Shown: positions 12,801 through 23,514 of the stretch, one piece after another
Layout: the number at the start of each line of letters is the position of its first letter
Numbering within the stretch: the stretch's first letter is position 1
Source of the DNA: Norana najaformis
Taxonomy: Eukaryota; Annelida; Clitellata; Crassiclitellata; Hormogastridae
Assembly: GCA_964023275.1 (NCBI GenBank)
Contig: OZ029929.1
Location: 11,927,483 to 11,991,482, forward strand
Direction: 5' to 3'
DNA: 64,000 bases
Made by a program: the position numbers and the translations under genes
Notes under the pieces: generated by a model
Seen by the model: only the letters and a program-made list of their open reading frames with translations
The model's database searches: none
Told to the model about the DNA's origin: nothing

Positions 12801-14041
12801 CTTGTTCATATTGCGATATACTGATTCATTTAGCAAGATCAAAAAGCATATTTGATTTTTAGATTTAAATCAGACATAAATTAGTACATTTCAACATCGC
12901 TTATATTCTTTCGATACCTTTATAATGGCCTTCTGTGCTTCATTAGAAAGATACCGTCCAACCAAGATGGCGGTCAGAATGATTGCCACCACCACGACAC
13001 CAGTCACGGCAATGATGACGTACTTCCGATATGGGCGGGGCTTCGGAGGGACGACCGCAGGCGGCACCTAAAATTCATATTATTTGACGGGACTTTGATG
13101 TAAAGCTGTGGCAATTGTTTTATTTAAAGCGCTAATAGTTTTGGCTTCCTCAATAGATGCTGGAAGGCTATTCCACGCACACGGCCCAACCACCCGAAAA
13201 GCCTATCAACCATGTTAGTCTTATTTGCTGGTTTGAAAACATCGGAAGACTTTGGTGATTCCAGTCGTTGTTGAATAAAGTCGGGAGACTATATCTTGGA
13301 GACTGCATCAAACTGCAGTTTGAAGCACTCTCCAAGATAACGTGTTGAAGAGCAATGTTTGAACTGATTATTGAATTTGTTTTTTCTTCTCAAGGTTTGT
13401 CAAATATGAAATTTGTAACGAAAGATACTTCCGGTCATCTGACTATATCGGAAACAAAAACATTAGAGCCGTTGAAATTCGATTTGAATATTGCCAAGGC
13501 AAGTTGAAGCCTGAAGGACAGACAGACGGCTCAGCGATGGGGGAGTAGTCGTTCCAAACACAACCCACCGTAGCCGTCTGACTGCCTGCCCGCCTGATTC
13601 TTAGATCTTTACCTGGAATTGAACCCTTCCTGTCTATAGATTTTGTTTTGACTGAGCGCCTGCGAATAAGCTGCTTCCCGAGACTTAGCCTTTGTTAGAC
13701 GCCATATAAATCTCGAGTTCACGGTTACGATTATGATTAACATTCGCTGTTACCCTACTCATTCGTACCTTCATACTGAAATAGCTCTCATGCTCCAAAA
13801 TGGCGTATCCAACCAAACTGGGCGTATGGAGGAAGGCGTGTTGGTCTGTTTAAAGTAATACCGATTGATTTTTGGGAATTATGATAACGGAGTTATAGAA
13901 GCCATTAGACTATATTAGGTTAGATGACATATTTCCATAAATTCTGAGATTTTTAGAGCTATTTTCATAGACTACTAGAGGTTTTACCTGATTTTCGGCG
14001 AAAATGATCGCTGGCATAGTAGTTGTCTTTTCTTCGGACAT
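9886..14041 (-). CDS. Type II membrane protein with BRICHOS domain, copy 1 (complete, five exons)
   Basis: Exons on the minus strand: 13988-14041, 12918-13067, 12567-12689, 10712-10825 and 9886-10062. All junctions are GT/AG and phase 0, giving 205 residues. Order: short cytoplasmic head starting MSEEKTTT; proline/basic stretch VVPPKPRPYRK (24-34); one membrane span (about 35-55, VIIAVTGVVVVAIILTAILV); linker; BRICHOS domain (about 80-185) with WVVDDFNR (Asp105/106) and the paired cysteines of GTNCYVAPL (Cys124) and KDTCKGIS (Cys178). After the domain comes YWVYPSC and a short basic tail with Cys190 and Cys195. Known family role: BRICHOS assists folding and blocks aggregation of a linked peptide. 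In polychaetes the domain occurs in antimicrobial peptide precursors, usually secreted. Whether the tail here is a released peptide is inference. An in-frame ATG at 14053 would add four residues; an in-frame TGA lies further upstream. Confidence 0.85.
10950..11210 (-). mobile_element. LINE 3' fragment in BRICHOS intron
   Basis: The minus strand encodes FWDKLLPELRQISDQLRT followed by a TLLFQKSYV-like stretch. This is the family's post-RT block and matches the copy at 16600-16860 (LLWNKLVADLRQLSD, IPLPQILS). Truncated at both ends. Confidence 0.6.
11340..11995 (+). mobile_element. LINE 3' region, second (ACGATT) subfamily, longest copy
   Basis: The plus strand reads LQLIQNSLARAVTTTAKHRH, IVKSLHWLKIPDRINFKVLS and further RT C-terminal blocks. 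It then runs through the subfamily 3' UTR (TTGGCAACCGAACTTT, CATGGCATTTTTGCACAACC, GACTTGACGCAG, GAATAAGCTGG) to GATTACGATTAC. Tails of the same subfamily lie at 23985-24180 and 26285-26560. It lies in the intron between BRICHOS exons 3 and 4, antisense to the gene. Confidence 0.75.
13095..13290 (-). mobile_element. LINE RT C-terminal remnant
   Basis: The minus strand contains CAWNSLPASIEEAKTISALN, the WNSLPASI block also present in the copy at 30163-30441 (WNSLPASARYAQ). Frames are broken. It lies in the first intron of BRICHOS copy 1. Confidence 0.5.
13500..13745 (+). mobile_element. LINE 3' tail, (ACGATT) family
   Basis: Carries the family blocks GTCTGACTGCCTGCCCGCCT, TACCTGGAATTGAACCCTTC, GCGAATAAGCTG and a CGAGTTCACGGTTACGATTA end. 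Inserted in the first intron of BRICHOS copy 1, opposite to the gene. Confidence 0.75.
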
Positions 14042-14054
14042 CTTCGGATGCATT

Positions 14055-15130
14055 TGCGGCTGAAGATCTTTCGCTGCAGATGACTCGAGTCTTGTTCAAG
14101 AAGATATTCGTCTGTTGCGCTGGAAGCTGTACAAATCTACGTCGCAGTTCTGTCGAATTTATACAATTCAGCAACAATACTGAGCAAAACATGTTTTTCG
14201 TGCTTTTCAGTCACGCTTGGTTTATCGATAGGGGCCAGTTTGCCAATTTTTGGAGTTTATTCCCATACCCTGGGAAACGTCATAAACTAGGTGAACGAGT
14301 TCATCTTTTAGTTAGTAACCACTCCATTTAAAATGTTTTATGTCATATTTGATTGAACTAATAAAAAAGGTGCAATGAATCTTATCCCGCGGCTGTCTTC
14401 TTTGTGAAAAGGGAATCCTCTGTCGTCTGTCGTCTGGTGCTCAAGCGTTGCTGTGATCACGAACATTTGCTTGTGTGTATGTGTGGAAGAGGTTTGAACA
14501 AATCTGAGGTGGAGACAAAAGTTTTAGTAAAAACACCTACCAAGACCAAGAGATAGTTTGATGGCGGATTCAAGAGAAGGTGGGTTCCGGGACTGTCTGG
14601 GCTGCCAACGATTCTGTTTCAATGAGAAGACTGGACTGAGAGGGTTTCTGAATGGGTGTTTAAAGCATAGCTACGTAAATCAATCAATAAATAATTTAAT
14701 TAAGCAATGCAAATTACACGTACAATAGCCTTCACAAGATATTTGGGGGTTGGGAGTTCTTTATGAGCCTACTTTTCTCAATGTTAGATTAGGGAAAAAC
14801 TTTGACAGGTACGAGGCAGATGCGCAGTTACAACAAGATTCTGCATTACTCAGCACAAACAGAAATGCAAGCACAAAGAAGCCATGAGTTAGAGGTCTTT
14901 TTGCCCATTTGTTAATGCTACATTGCATAAAAAATCGATGGGTTAGACTCAATTGAGTCCTGTCTGGTACAAACAAACGTAAAAACAACGTTGAGGAGGC
15001 CACAATTCTTCGACTGGAGCTTCTCTCCCTCTCCCCTTCCTCTTCCGCAAGCGCTTGAACAACGTATTATTCCCCAGTTCTGAGACTACGGGTCGGGAGT
15101 GCCTTTGATGGGCTGCTATGAAGCGGCGCT
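14055..15130. other. Upstream (5') flank of BRICHOS copy 1, duplicated at 21720-22790
   Basis: Sequence upstream of the copy 1 start resembles that upstream of copy 2: the AAATCTAC..CGCAGTTCTGTCGAATTTATAC block (14130-14165 versus 21800-21830), GTGCAATGAATCTTATCC versus GTGAAATGAATCTTTTCC, and TGAGTCCTGTCTG..TA..AAC (14955 versus 22660). It presumably contains the promoter and 5' UTR. No TATA box can be assigned with confidence. Confidence 0.55.
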
Positions 15131-15499
15131 TTACAAACTTCTGATTAGAATTACAATTACAATTTTATTTCTATAAATAAAAATTAAAAATAGTAATTTT
15201 ATTTCTGCGATGCGTGCACTGATTGTATAATAGCTTCACATTCAAGTTGTTCGGTCCATCTAAGATTATTTTTTTTATATTTTAACGATTTAGGTTTTAA
15301 TTCAATTTGAAATAAATAAGTCCGTAATCCATGTCAACACTCCTTCGCCGCTGTGCAATAAATTGCAGTCACTTTGTCAAAGGGGCGCCGGCAGTCGTTT
15401 TAGCCCAATAGCCTAAATTTAGGGCGCTTTAGACTAATAAGTTGTTTATGTTAATGGTTTCCCTACGTGTGCAGAGCAACACACGCACACACTATGACT

Positions 15500-15700
15500 T
15501 ATTAGTGGGCTCCAGAGTCATACAACAAAGCAAACGTTGTCTTGTTCCGGATTGGCTCCGCTGATTCGAAACGACCACCCTGTTGTAAGATCGCGAGACG
15601 GTTTAAGTCACAATAGTTGGAAGGCAGAGGCGGTGCGGAACTCGGGGAAATTCCCTTCGTCATAAATAAATAACAATCTAAGTACAACTATGGGTAACGC
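15500..15700 (-). repeat. Solo relative of the foldback-element arm
   Basis: The minus strand shares about 100 bp with the inner arm of the 30.9-33.6 kb foldback element: the CGAGTTCCGCAC..C.T..CTTCCAACTATTGTGACTTA block, GTCTCGCGATCTTACAACA and GGAGCCAATCCGGAA. The translated pieces also resemble each other (SNYCDLNRLAILQQGG versus SNYRDLLDRLATFQQGG), but that reflects DNA homology and not a proven protein. Confidence 0.55.
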
Positions 15701-16420
15701 TACGGAAGCTAACCCCACTGGTCCAGTTCGATAAAAAAATATAGAGTGGACACTGCGCTCCCGGAAAGGCAAAACCGCACGCTGTCCGATTTAGACACCG
15801 ACTGAAAAGGACCTGGCAGTGACTAACTCGTCCACACAATGAATAAAGCTTTATATCTAAATTGGGGTGACTTTTTTGCTGACTGGTAAAGAGTTTCCAT
15901 TTTAATTCTATGTTGAGTACGCGAATCGTGGAGCATAGCGTGGAAAGAACAATTTGTCGTTCAGCCATATAAACCGTAAGGAACTATTGTCTACTTGTTA
16001 GGAAGCTGTTATTTTCCTGCTCATCCGAAATATCTTTCAACTCCAGGGCCACTACACCGCGAAGGACAATCCGCCAAAAGGGGCATGAAATAATTGAGCG
16101 ATCAAATCACCCATATTTTTCAAAATAACCTTTCTATAGCGCTGCGTTATAACCTTCCAGGGCTTGTAGAGTGGCACTACACAAATGCTCTGTTACAATA
16201 GAATCTCTTAGAATTCCGTAACAAGCAAAACATGACTCAGCCAAAAAAATTCGGTACGGAATAACCAATCATAAAATCTGTTTACGTCGGCTCGTTATTT
16301 TTAGTCCAAATAATACAGGTTTTACCCGTTGTGCAAATTCTATAACATGCACCGATGAACAAGTCATCGGCTGCCAGGGTAGTGCAGCTAAATGTTATGT
16401 ATTATGTGCCTCAAGGGAGC
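15700..16420. other. Stretch without a recognised gene
   Basis: Open frames up to 96 codons on the minus strand carry no recognisable domain and have no duplicated counterpart elsewhere in the window. Nothing further seen. Confidence 0.35.
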
Positions 16421-16424
16421 AAAA

Positions 16425-16870
16425 ATTGGCGTTGAGTTGTGAATCCTGAGTTTACGATTTCGGTTAAGATAACGATCTCAAATTTGGCGCTCAGTCAAAT
16501 CAAAATCGTTAGGCAGGAGGATTATAAAGGGTCCGATTCAAGATCCAAGAGTCAGGCATGCAGGCAGTCAGACGGCTACGGAGGATGGTGTTTAGAATTG
16601 GAGCGGCAAGTTGGATAAGGGGAAGAAGAGGAAACGGGACAGGATCTGTGGAAGAGGAATGTTTTTAGTTTTGAGTGAAAGATCTGGACAGAGATGGCAA
16701 AGCGGTGAAATATTGGTGAGTTCGTTTGATGGGTCAGATAATTGTCGTAAGTCTGCCACGAGTTTATTCCAGAGGAGCGGGATATGATTGGATCGATGAG
16801 GCAACTGGTGACGTCCCACGACATTATCCATCCGTGATGCCATTTAATTGACCTTTTCATATGTTTCATA
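16425..16870 (-). mobile_element. LINE 3' end with RT C-terminal code, (ACGATT) family
   Basis: The minus strand encodes LPHRSNHIPLLWNKLVADLR and later IPLPQILSRFLFFPLSNLP. It then passes through the family 3' UTR (GCCTGACTCTTGGATCTTG) to an AACTCAGGATTCAC region at 16440. This copy links the short dispersed tails to a LINE coding region. Confidence 0.7.
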
Positions 16871-16925
16871 TTCCGTTAAAGCCCAGTTCACTAACAAAAT
16901 CTCACGCCCCTCATACTGGAATAAT

Positions 16926-18451
16926 TTAACCGGATATTAACGTTTTAAATTAGTTACAAAAATTCTTTGTGACAGATGAAAAATACCGCAAAATATAGTC
17001 GAGTGATCCATGCAGACATTCTTGTGGCAGAACAGTGCACTCTTGTTTCACCTTTCTGCCAGCGCTGCGTGGAAAGAAGTGGCAACGATGTTTTCTGGAA
17101 GGTTCTTTGCTGTCAAGGTTGCCTTCCACTTCAATCGATACGCCCTGTAGAGTCACACTTGATAGCATTTCTCACTTCACCTTGCACAGCTTGGGGATTT
17201 GCAGCACGTACAGCAATTTGTTCGTGAACCAGCTCGTGGCCCAACCGTAACATGAATAGTCGACGACGGCGGCTCCCACTACGCGATTCCAACTCTGGAC
17301 AGTTGCATAGCCAGATAACAAGGGCTGCAATGCAAGCGACATCGACCATGTTGAAGAACAATGATAATGGCCATCGTTTGCAATTTCATTTGCAGGAGTA
17401 TGTTGCAGCAAGTTTGTCCATGTTGTCTACTCCGCCCTTCTTGGAATTGTAGTGAAGTATGATAAGAGGCCTGTGATCGTCACCGCTGTTGCACTGTCAT
17501 GATGCATAGAAGACAGCAAGATGACAGCCATTGCCTTCTTTGGAACATAAGGAGCCAAAGTGTAACAGGGTAACTCCTTAAATGTAAATGCTACTCCTTG
17601 TTATCAAAGCGAAGAAAAAGCAATATATCCTCGAAACGATTGACCGACATTGTTGCAGTAAAGATTGGCCGTCCATGTTTGCTTGACCACATGTTCCGCA
17701 AAGGTTCCAGTTTGGCTCTTTATGTTCCATCCGGAAGAATGACACGCAGTAACGCATTAATCTGGCAGATTAGTTAAAGTGTCTTCAGCAGCAGGTCTCA
17801 ATAACTGGATCTAGCACCACGTTGAAGTCCACTTCGGCCACGTGCTGTGCCACCAGTTGCTTTTATGCCACGAACTTGTGCTGCAGGAAGTGCAGGTCCT
17901 TCAGCAGGCTCAAAGTCATATCACTGTTTCTTCTGCGTCAGGCACAAGATCAATTTCATCTTCTTTATCAACCACCTTATCGCTGCTCTCTTCGTTGCTC
18001 TGAACGTCATCTTCTTCACCATCGAGTAGTATCTTCAGCGCTTCAGTAATAGTAGGCCTATAACTAGCACGTTTTTGAGCCATTTTACACTGAAATGCCT
18101 TGAAACTGTTGCCAAAAATGTATGTGCGCCATCATTTCCTCAAAATGGGTGCCTAAGTAATTTTATTTACGTTTTCTCGATAGATTTTCATTTGTATTTT
18201 CATTTCTCGATAGATTTTCATTTTTCATTTCATTTCATTTCCCCCATTAGTCTCTATGGACCTCATATGAAATTTAAAAATATTTCCTTTGTAAAATCAA
18301 TTGCTGACCTATAAATTCATGCAGTTGTTTATTGACAAAGGGCTGAAAATTATATGAAATAATAGTGCTATACCATCTATGGAACAAAAGTTACACATAT
18401 TCTAAACTGGTTGGGGTCCGCTTGGACCCCAGATACGTGGATGAGGGTTAA
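16926..18451 (-). mobile_element. Decayed piggyBac-family transposon, internally deleted
   Basis: Encloses the transposase remnant described separately. At the transposase 5' side the minus strand shows TTAA (18448-18451) followed by CCCTCATCCACGTATC, the TTAA target plus CCC start expected for a piggyBac end. An imperfect inverted GGGGTCC/GGACCCC motif lies at 18413-18432. The other end is less certain; a TTAA at 16926-16929 followed by CCGG is the best candidate. Confidence 0.7.
16950..18083 (-). pseudogene. piggyBac transposase pseudogene
   Basis: The minus strand starts MAQKRASYRPTITEALKILL and an acidic segment (EEDDVQSNEESSDKVVDKED), then frameshifts near 17925. The DDE_Tnp_1_7 blocks follow in broken frames: EPLRNMWSSKHGRPIF, TMSVNRFEDILLFLRFDN, then a jump to LSSMHHDS, RRADNMDKLAATYSC and RWPLSLFFNMVDVACIAALV. 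The Cys/His C-terminal finger region is represented by a degenerate end near 16980. The segment between RFDN and LSSMHH is missing, removing most of the catalytic core. Several stops and frame changes show it cannot encode active transposase. Family role (established): cut-and-paste transposition into TTAA. Confidence 0.82.
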
Positions 18452-19078
18452 TCCCAGCAGATTCCTCTCTACTCTAGCAGTCTCTGGGACAAATCGTTTG
18501 TCTTCTTGGCAGGCAACGGTACTCGAAGAATCTGTCGCGGATAATTCATTTCAAATGCGTTGATTCTTGCCTCCTCAGCTGAATTTCTGAATAAGCGAAA
18601 AATACCTTAAACTAAATGTCCAAGAATTAAAGTTTTCAACACATTTCAAGGTTTTCTTTTTAAACTTAGTTATAAAACATGGGTCATTAGCTACCGTTAG
18701 TCACGTGAAGATACTGATCTGTTATTTTCCACTAGTTAGTTCTCAATGCAGTTTTCGATTGTTGCATCTTGTCTAATATGCTTTAAATATGGGTTAGCAT
18801 GGCATTTGTCAATGGTAGCACAGACTTTTTATTAAGCCTAGTATGCCTTTAATCACGCATAGCACGAATTTTTAATACGAATAACATAGATTTTGCTATG
18901 GTTGTCCTGCTTTTGCTCTGTCTCCTTGAGCAATTGACCAGAATGGTAACCGATATTTAAAAACTATCACATTCTCCTAGGATTATGACGTCACAGGACT
19001 AAGCGTCCGAGCTTTTTGTAGATTCAACTTAACAGAGAGTTTTCAACAAACTCGTCTTATTGGCGCGGCTTTTATTAA

Positions 19079-19207
19079 CGAACTTGATATAGCACCTTTT
19101 AGCAACCTCACAAAGGTGCTTCTGCGCTATCTTAAATGGCGATAGGTGTCATTAAGAACAACAATTCCGTCATTTAGCAAGCAATGATCAGATAACTAGA
19201 AATGTCA
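19079..19207 (+). repeat. Short dispersed repeat, copy 1 (second at 62323-62452)
   Basis: The AACTTGATATAGC.CCTTTTA block, CCTCACAAAGG.GCTTC and AATTCCGTCATTTAGCAAGC followed by AGATAAC.AGAAATGTCA match 62323-62452 at high identity over about 130 bp. The second copy is inserted inside the CACAGA satellite of VLIG unit B, so the element has been mobile. Confidence 0.75.
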
Positions 19208-19408
19208 CCAGTAGCGGACTCGCTGAACCTCCCACACACGCTGAACCCAACCAACTGGCTGCCATCCCAAGTTGACTGATGACAACGTGTTCAGAGTTCG
19301 TGAACCGAGTAGCGTCAGAGTCGTTGAATGATGGCTTCCGAAGTACACGAGAGCCCCACCGTCCAACGCCATCTCTGGCAGGTGGTAGAAGACGCGGCGT
19401 CCAGACAT
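19205..19408 (-). other. Unassigned open frame
   Basis: A 67-codon minus-strand frame starts MSGRRVFYHLPEMALDGGAL and ends WVQRVWEVQRVRYW. It is open and of balanced composition and could be a terminal exon, but no family was recognised and no good exon partner was found. Overlapping frames on both strands are also open, which weakens the case. Confidence 0.2.
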
Positions 19409-20110
19409 AACTCGAACGCTGACGGACAGCTGTTCGATTGATGGTAGGACCCCTCTCCGCTAGACGGTCGAAACAATTCCAGTGCGTTAGACGTAAATTG
19501 CGTTCTGTCATCCTATGAGTTGCAACCAGGCATACCTTGATAGACAGTCCAAACAATTCCGAAGCGTTAGACGTGAGTTGCCGTCTGTCATCCCTTGTGT
19601 ATACAATGAGCTAATACAGCGAGAAAGGGCGTCGATCACAAACAGAAACACCGTCCAAAAACCGAAAACTATGACGTACTCGTGTAAAAAGTACCTGAAC
19701 GCCAAGTCGCTCACAACAGCAGTATTAACACAAAAGAAATTCCGAACAAATATTTTGCTTTAAGACGAAACTTAAGCCGAAATGAAAAGTGGCGTAAAAC
19801 AGCATGGCCGCCGAACAAGCGCACATAAAAAATTATGTTTATCATCTTCATCCAGCTATCGATGCGTTTGAGAGTATCACCTCCACGACTTTCCTGCCGT
19901 TATTATTGAAAACGCGCAAGCAATAAACTTCTGTGAACCGATTTAAGATTGCTTTGTTTCTTATGAACACATAACAGTAGTTGCACAAATCAATATCAGC
20001 TATGTACTTATTTTGGTGATTCGTCGATTGGTGTTTTGTGCATAACATCGGACGGTGCCAAAGTAGTAGTAACATAGGATTATACTAGAGTTTTTGATGG
20101 TGTTACTCAC

Positions 20111-21708
20111 TCGATTGAAGTCATCAACAACCCACATCTCATAATTTGGATTACTGACATGGTACTCAACGATGTTGGTATTCGGGTCACTGGTCACGTC
20201 TTCCTTGCTGTCCCCGTCTCGATTGTAAGAGAACTGAATACATAACAAATATTATTAAATTCTAAATATCAAACTTGTTATAGCATAGTAGGAGCTAAAC
20301 TTATTTAGTCACTTCAGAATTAAAAACATAATATGGGTCTAACACCTGTCCATATTGCGATATGTTGATTGATAACGGATACTAATATTAAGAAAAGTGT
20401 GTCTGATTGTTTACATTAAAATCAAACATAAATCAGTACATTTCAACACCGCTTCTTGTCTTTCGCTACCTTTATAATGTCTTTCTGTGCTTCAGTAGAA
20501 AGATACAGTCCAACCAAGATGGCGGTCAGAATGATTGCTGCCACCAAAATACAAGTCACGGCAATGATGACGTACTTCCGGTAGGGGCGGGCCTTCGGAG
20601 GAACAACCGTAGGCGACACCTAAAATTCATGTAATTAAACAGCTCTTTGGTGGGAAGGTAGGACAATACAAGCAATGACTGTCTGCGAGTTTAACTGAGC
20701 TGAAGTAACACCTTATATTCAGTACGCGGGAAGGAACTGATTTATCAGCTCAAGTGCTTGCATTCGTTTTCATTATTGAATTCGCTATTAAACAGCATCG
20801 CAAAACGAAAAATCTGCACAAATTACAGATGTTTTCTGCAACCAGTGGTTCGAACTCTTTGGCAAGGGCTCTAACAAAATACCAAAATTACAACGCTTCA
20901 CCCCATTCCGCAATCATCGAAATTGTTATCTGTAAATTCTAGGAAGTTTTTAGTCGGAACCTGGGAGTACGACCACTATAGGCCTACTAGATGTTGCAGT
21001 AAATACCGAAAAACCTTTCCGTATTCTGATATGTGGACCATGTTTATGGAATTCCTGCCCATGCGGCTAATTTTTCCACCCACTGCACTCCATTTCAATG
21101 CACAGTAAAACGTTATTTTGATGGATTCATTGTGTGCATCAGTGCTTTTTTTACAGACGGAAGGCCACCTTTTCTCTGCTAATAAACAATAATTTAGTTG
21201 TTATTAAAAGCATTGTGTTACTAAGTTATTTTAATTATGTAATATAATGTAACTTATTTTAATCCAGTTTCAGTGCTTACAACTTTATACTGTTTTCAGT
21301 GTTTATTGATTGATAAAAAGAATGAAAATTTAGCACAAAATTCCACAATTGTTCAGTTTCGGAACTTTTTTCTAGAAAAAAGCACTGGTGTGCATAATGT
21401 ATAATTTACGTATGATGTGTGAAAAATGTATTGGGTCTAAAGTATTACACAAGCACCACCACCTAGCACATATTAATTTGACTACGAGTAATATGTGTTT
21501 CGAGTTCGGTGATCAATAAAGTACTTTTTCTGCACATGAAAGAAGAAAACTGATATTCATTTAAAAGGCGATTAACTTAGGCCTATCTCAACTTACACTC
21601 GTTCGTCATGACTGAGAAAAGATATTTTCAAACTATTTTCATACTATACTAGTACTAGAAATTTCACCTGATGATCGCTGGAGCCTTAGTTGTCTTTTCT
21701 TCGGACAT
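20111..21708 (-). pseudogene. BRICHOS membrane protein, copy 2: exons 1-3 only, exon 1 frame-disrupted
   Basis: Exons 20470-20619 and 20111-20233 are intact with GT/AG borders and lengths identical to copy 1 (150 and 123 nt). They encode the proline/basic and membrane segment (VSPTVVPPKARPYRKYV, then the span) and the BRICHOS start (FSYNRDGDSKEDVTSD ... WVVDDFNR). Exon 1 (21668-21708) starts MSEEKTTKAPAII but lacks 13 nt present in copy 1 before its donor, so it no longer joins exon 2 in frame. Exons for the second half of the BRICHOS domain were not found downstream. Either this is a decaying duplicate, or exons 2-3 serve as an alternative upstream cassette for the exons at 10712 and 9886, to which the phase 0 donor would fit. 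A different first exon would then be needed. Confidence 0.7.
20640..21660. other. Intron between exons 1 and 2 of BRICHOS copy 2
   Basis: AT-rich intronic sequence. Short open frames of 61-62 codons on the plus strand have no recognisable content. No repeat family was identified. Confidence 0.45.
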
Positions 21709-22409
21709 CTTCGGATGCATTTGCGGCTGAAGAACTTTCGCTGCAGATGAATCGTGTCTTGTTCAAGAAGATATTCTTCTGTTTCACTGGAAGCTGTACA
21801 AATCTACACCGCAGTTCTGTCGAATTTATACGTTTCAGCAACAATACATGTTTTGGTGTTTATAATTTGATTTACATGGACATTAATAATAGCCCAAATT
21901 GCAGTGTTCAGGCCCATTTCTTATTGAACTTGTAAACAAGGTGAAATGAATCTTTTCCATCGGTGGTCTTCTTAGTGAATAGTCAAGTTGATGCAATCAG
22001 TCGTCTGGTGAACAATCGCGCAACCATCTTTGAGGTGTAGACAAAATTTTCCATACAAACACCTAACAAGGTCAGGGCATGGTTTTATTGCGGAGCTAAA
22101 ACAAGGTGGGGTCCGGAATTAATCTCGGCTGCCAACGATTCTGATGCTTTGAGAAGACTGGGCTGGGAGAGCTTCTGAGTAAGTATCTGAAAGGTTGCTA
22201 CACAAATGAATGGATAAATGAATTACTGGATTAAAAATAATACAAACGTATACAATCATTCACAAGGATTTTTGAGAGTTGCAAGTCCTTTTTGGATCTT
22301 TATTTTCAAGGTTAGGTTTGGGAAAAACTTCAGAGAATCACGTGGCCCTTTTCCAGCAAGTATGGGTTACTTGTGGGACAGAGTGCGTTTTGACTCCTTG
22401 CTAATGCTA

Positions 22410-22640
22410 AGTTACAATAATCGTATTCGTAATCGTAATTACAAAGTTTCTAAAGAAAGCCGCGCCGCGGGGACCAGCTTATTCACAGGCGTTCAGTCAA
22501 AGGAAAATCGATAGGCAAAAGGGTCCGGTTCTAGGTCAAGATCCAAAAGTCAGGCAGAGAGACAGCGTGGCAGCAACGGGGGAAGGTGCTTGGGGTTGGA
22601 GAGGAGAGAGAGATAAGAGGAAGAAGGGAGTATACAGAAA
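22410..22640 (-). mobile_element. LINE 3' tail, (ACGATT) family
   Basis: Minus orientation: an AATCGTATTCGTAATCGTAATTAC run, then the complement of GAATAAGCTGGTCCCC, CCTTTTGCCTATCGATTTTC and GACTTTTGGATCTTGACC. It interrupts the duplicated upstream flank of BRICHOS copy 2 and has no counterpart in the copy 1 flank, so it was inserted after that duplication. Confidence 0.7.
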
Positions 22641-23097
22641 TCGAGGGGCCAGACTACTTGAGTCCTGTCTGATATAAACTGGTAAAACCCGACGTAGAGT
22701 TCCGAGGTCTAGAAGTCCGTTTTGTTCAGCTCTTTCTCGTGTTGAATTATTGATAGGGGTAAACGGACCTGAGAACATTGTTTCCAAATGCGGGTTACTG
22801 TATTAAAATGCGCTATATTCTGAAGCCTTACTTGGTGCGCGGAAACTTGCCCCGCTGTATACGGCAGTTGTTCACGGCGAACGAGCAGGAGGACGCCTGT
22901 CTAGAGGTTCTTAAGTCTGTCGCTTGGTTGAGTCTGGCGCTGAGTGACGGAGCGAAATGAAGACAGTTTCGGGGAATTCGAAGAAGGTTTCAGTCGGACG
23001 GACTGGAGAACCGAGGCCGTGACTGAAGTGGCGGGGAGACTGAGAAGCAGAGAAGCCTTAATTAACTTCCCTTAGTCTTCGTCCTCGTAAGTGTGTG

Positions 23098-23132
23098 TAT
23101 ATATATATCGAGAGAGAGGGGGGGGGGGTTAA
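23098..23132. repeat. Simple repeats (AT)n, (GA)n and a G run
   Basis: Consecutive (TA), (GA) and poly-G tracts. The flanks (22800-23500) show no gene. Confidence 0.8.
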
Positions 23133-23514
23133 TTCTAAGCTTGTTTAAAGTGTATGTATTTACAGTATTGGCTCTTAATACGCATTTGTGCGTTTATTTG
23201 AAGAGCCTTGTTTAGTGTGCATGCGGTTTCAAGGGCTTCGATTATACTTGTCTTAATTATATACAGATGGTGATATTTGAACAGTATGGAGGTCTTGAGT
23301 TTTGAGATAAATGAACACTTGAAGGCAATTTTGTGCGGTTTTTTCAGAGGAATACATTGGCAGATTTTATGTTGTGTGAAATGGTTTATCTGATGTGTTT
23401 GTTATGCTATCGACGATTGTCGAAGAATGTTTACCCTAAATAGCATATGTTGTGCGTTGCTTGAAACGCAGTTTTGCGAATTAGGTTATAAGGTTATTTG
23501 CTTATTATGTCGAG

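Larger units (their letters stand above)
18452..20110. other. Region downstream of BRICHOS copy 2 exon 3; expected exons 4-5 not found
   Basis: If copy 2 were complete, exons encoding the TNCYVAPL and YWVYPSC segments should lie here on the minus strand, and none was found by reading. The stretch contains a short dispersed repeat (19079-19207), a diverged roughly 80-bp tandem pair (about 19465-19595, AAACAATTCC..GCGTTAGACGT) and an unassigned minus-strand frame at 19205-19408. Confidence 0.5.

Noticed and set aside
14023-14331. Plus-strand frame beginning MSFLRTSSDAFAAE, also present at 21690-21935
   Set aside because: It is the antisense of BRICHOS exon 1 and its duplicated 5' flank, so its presence in both copies follows from the duplication; the downstream parts are not conserved.
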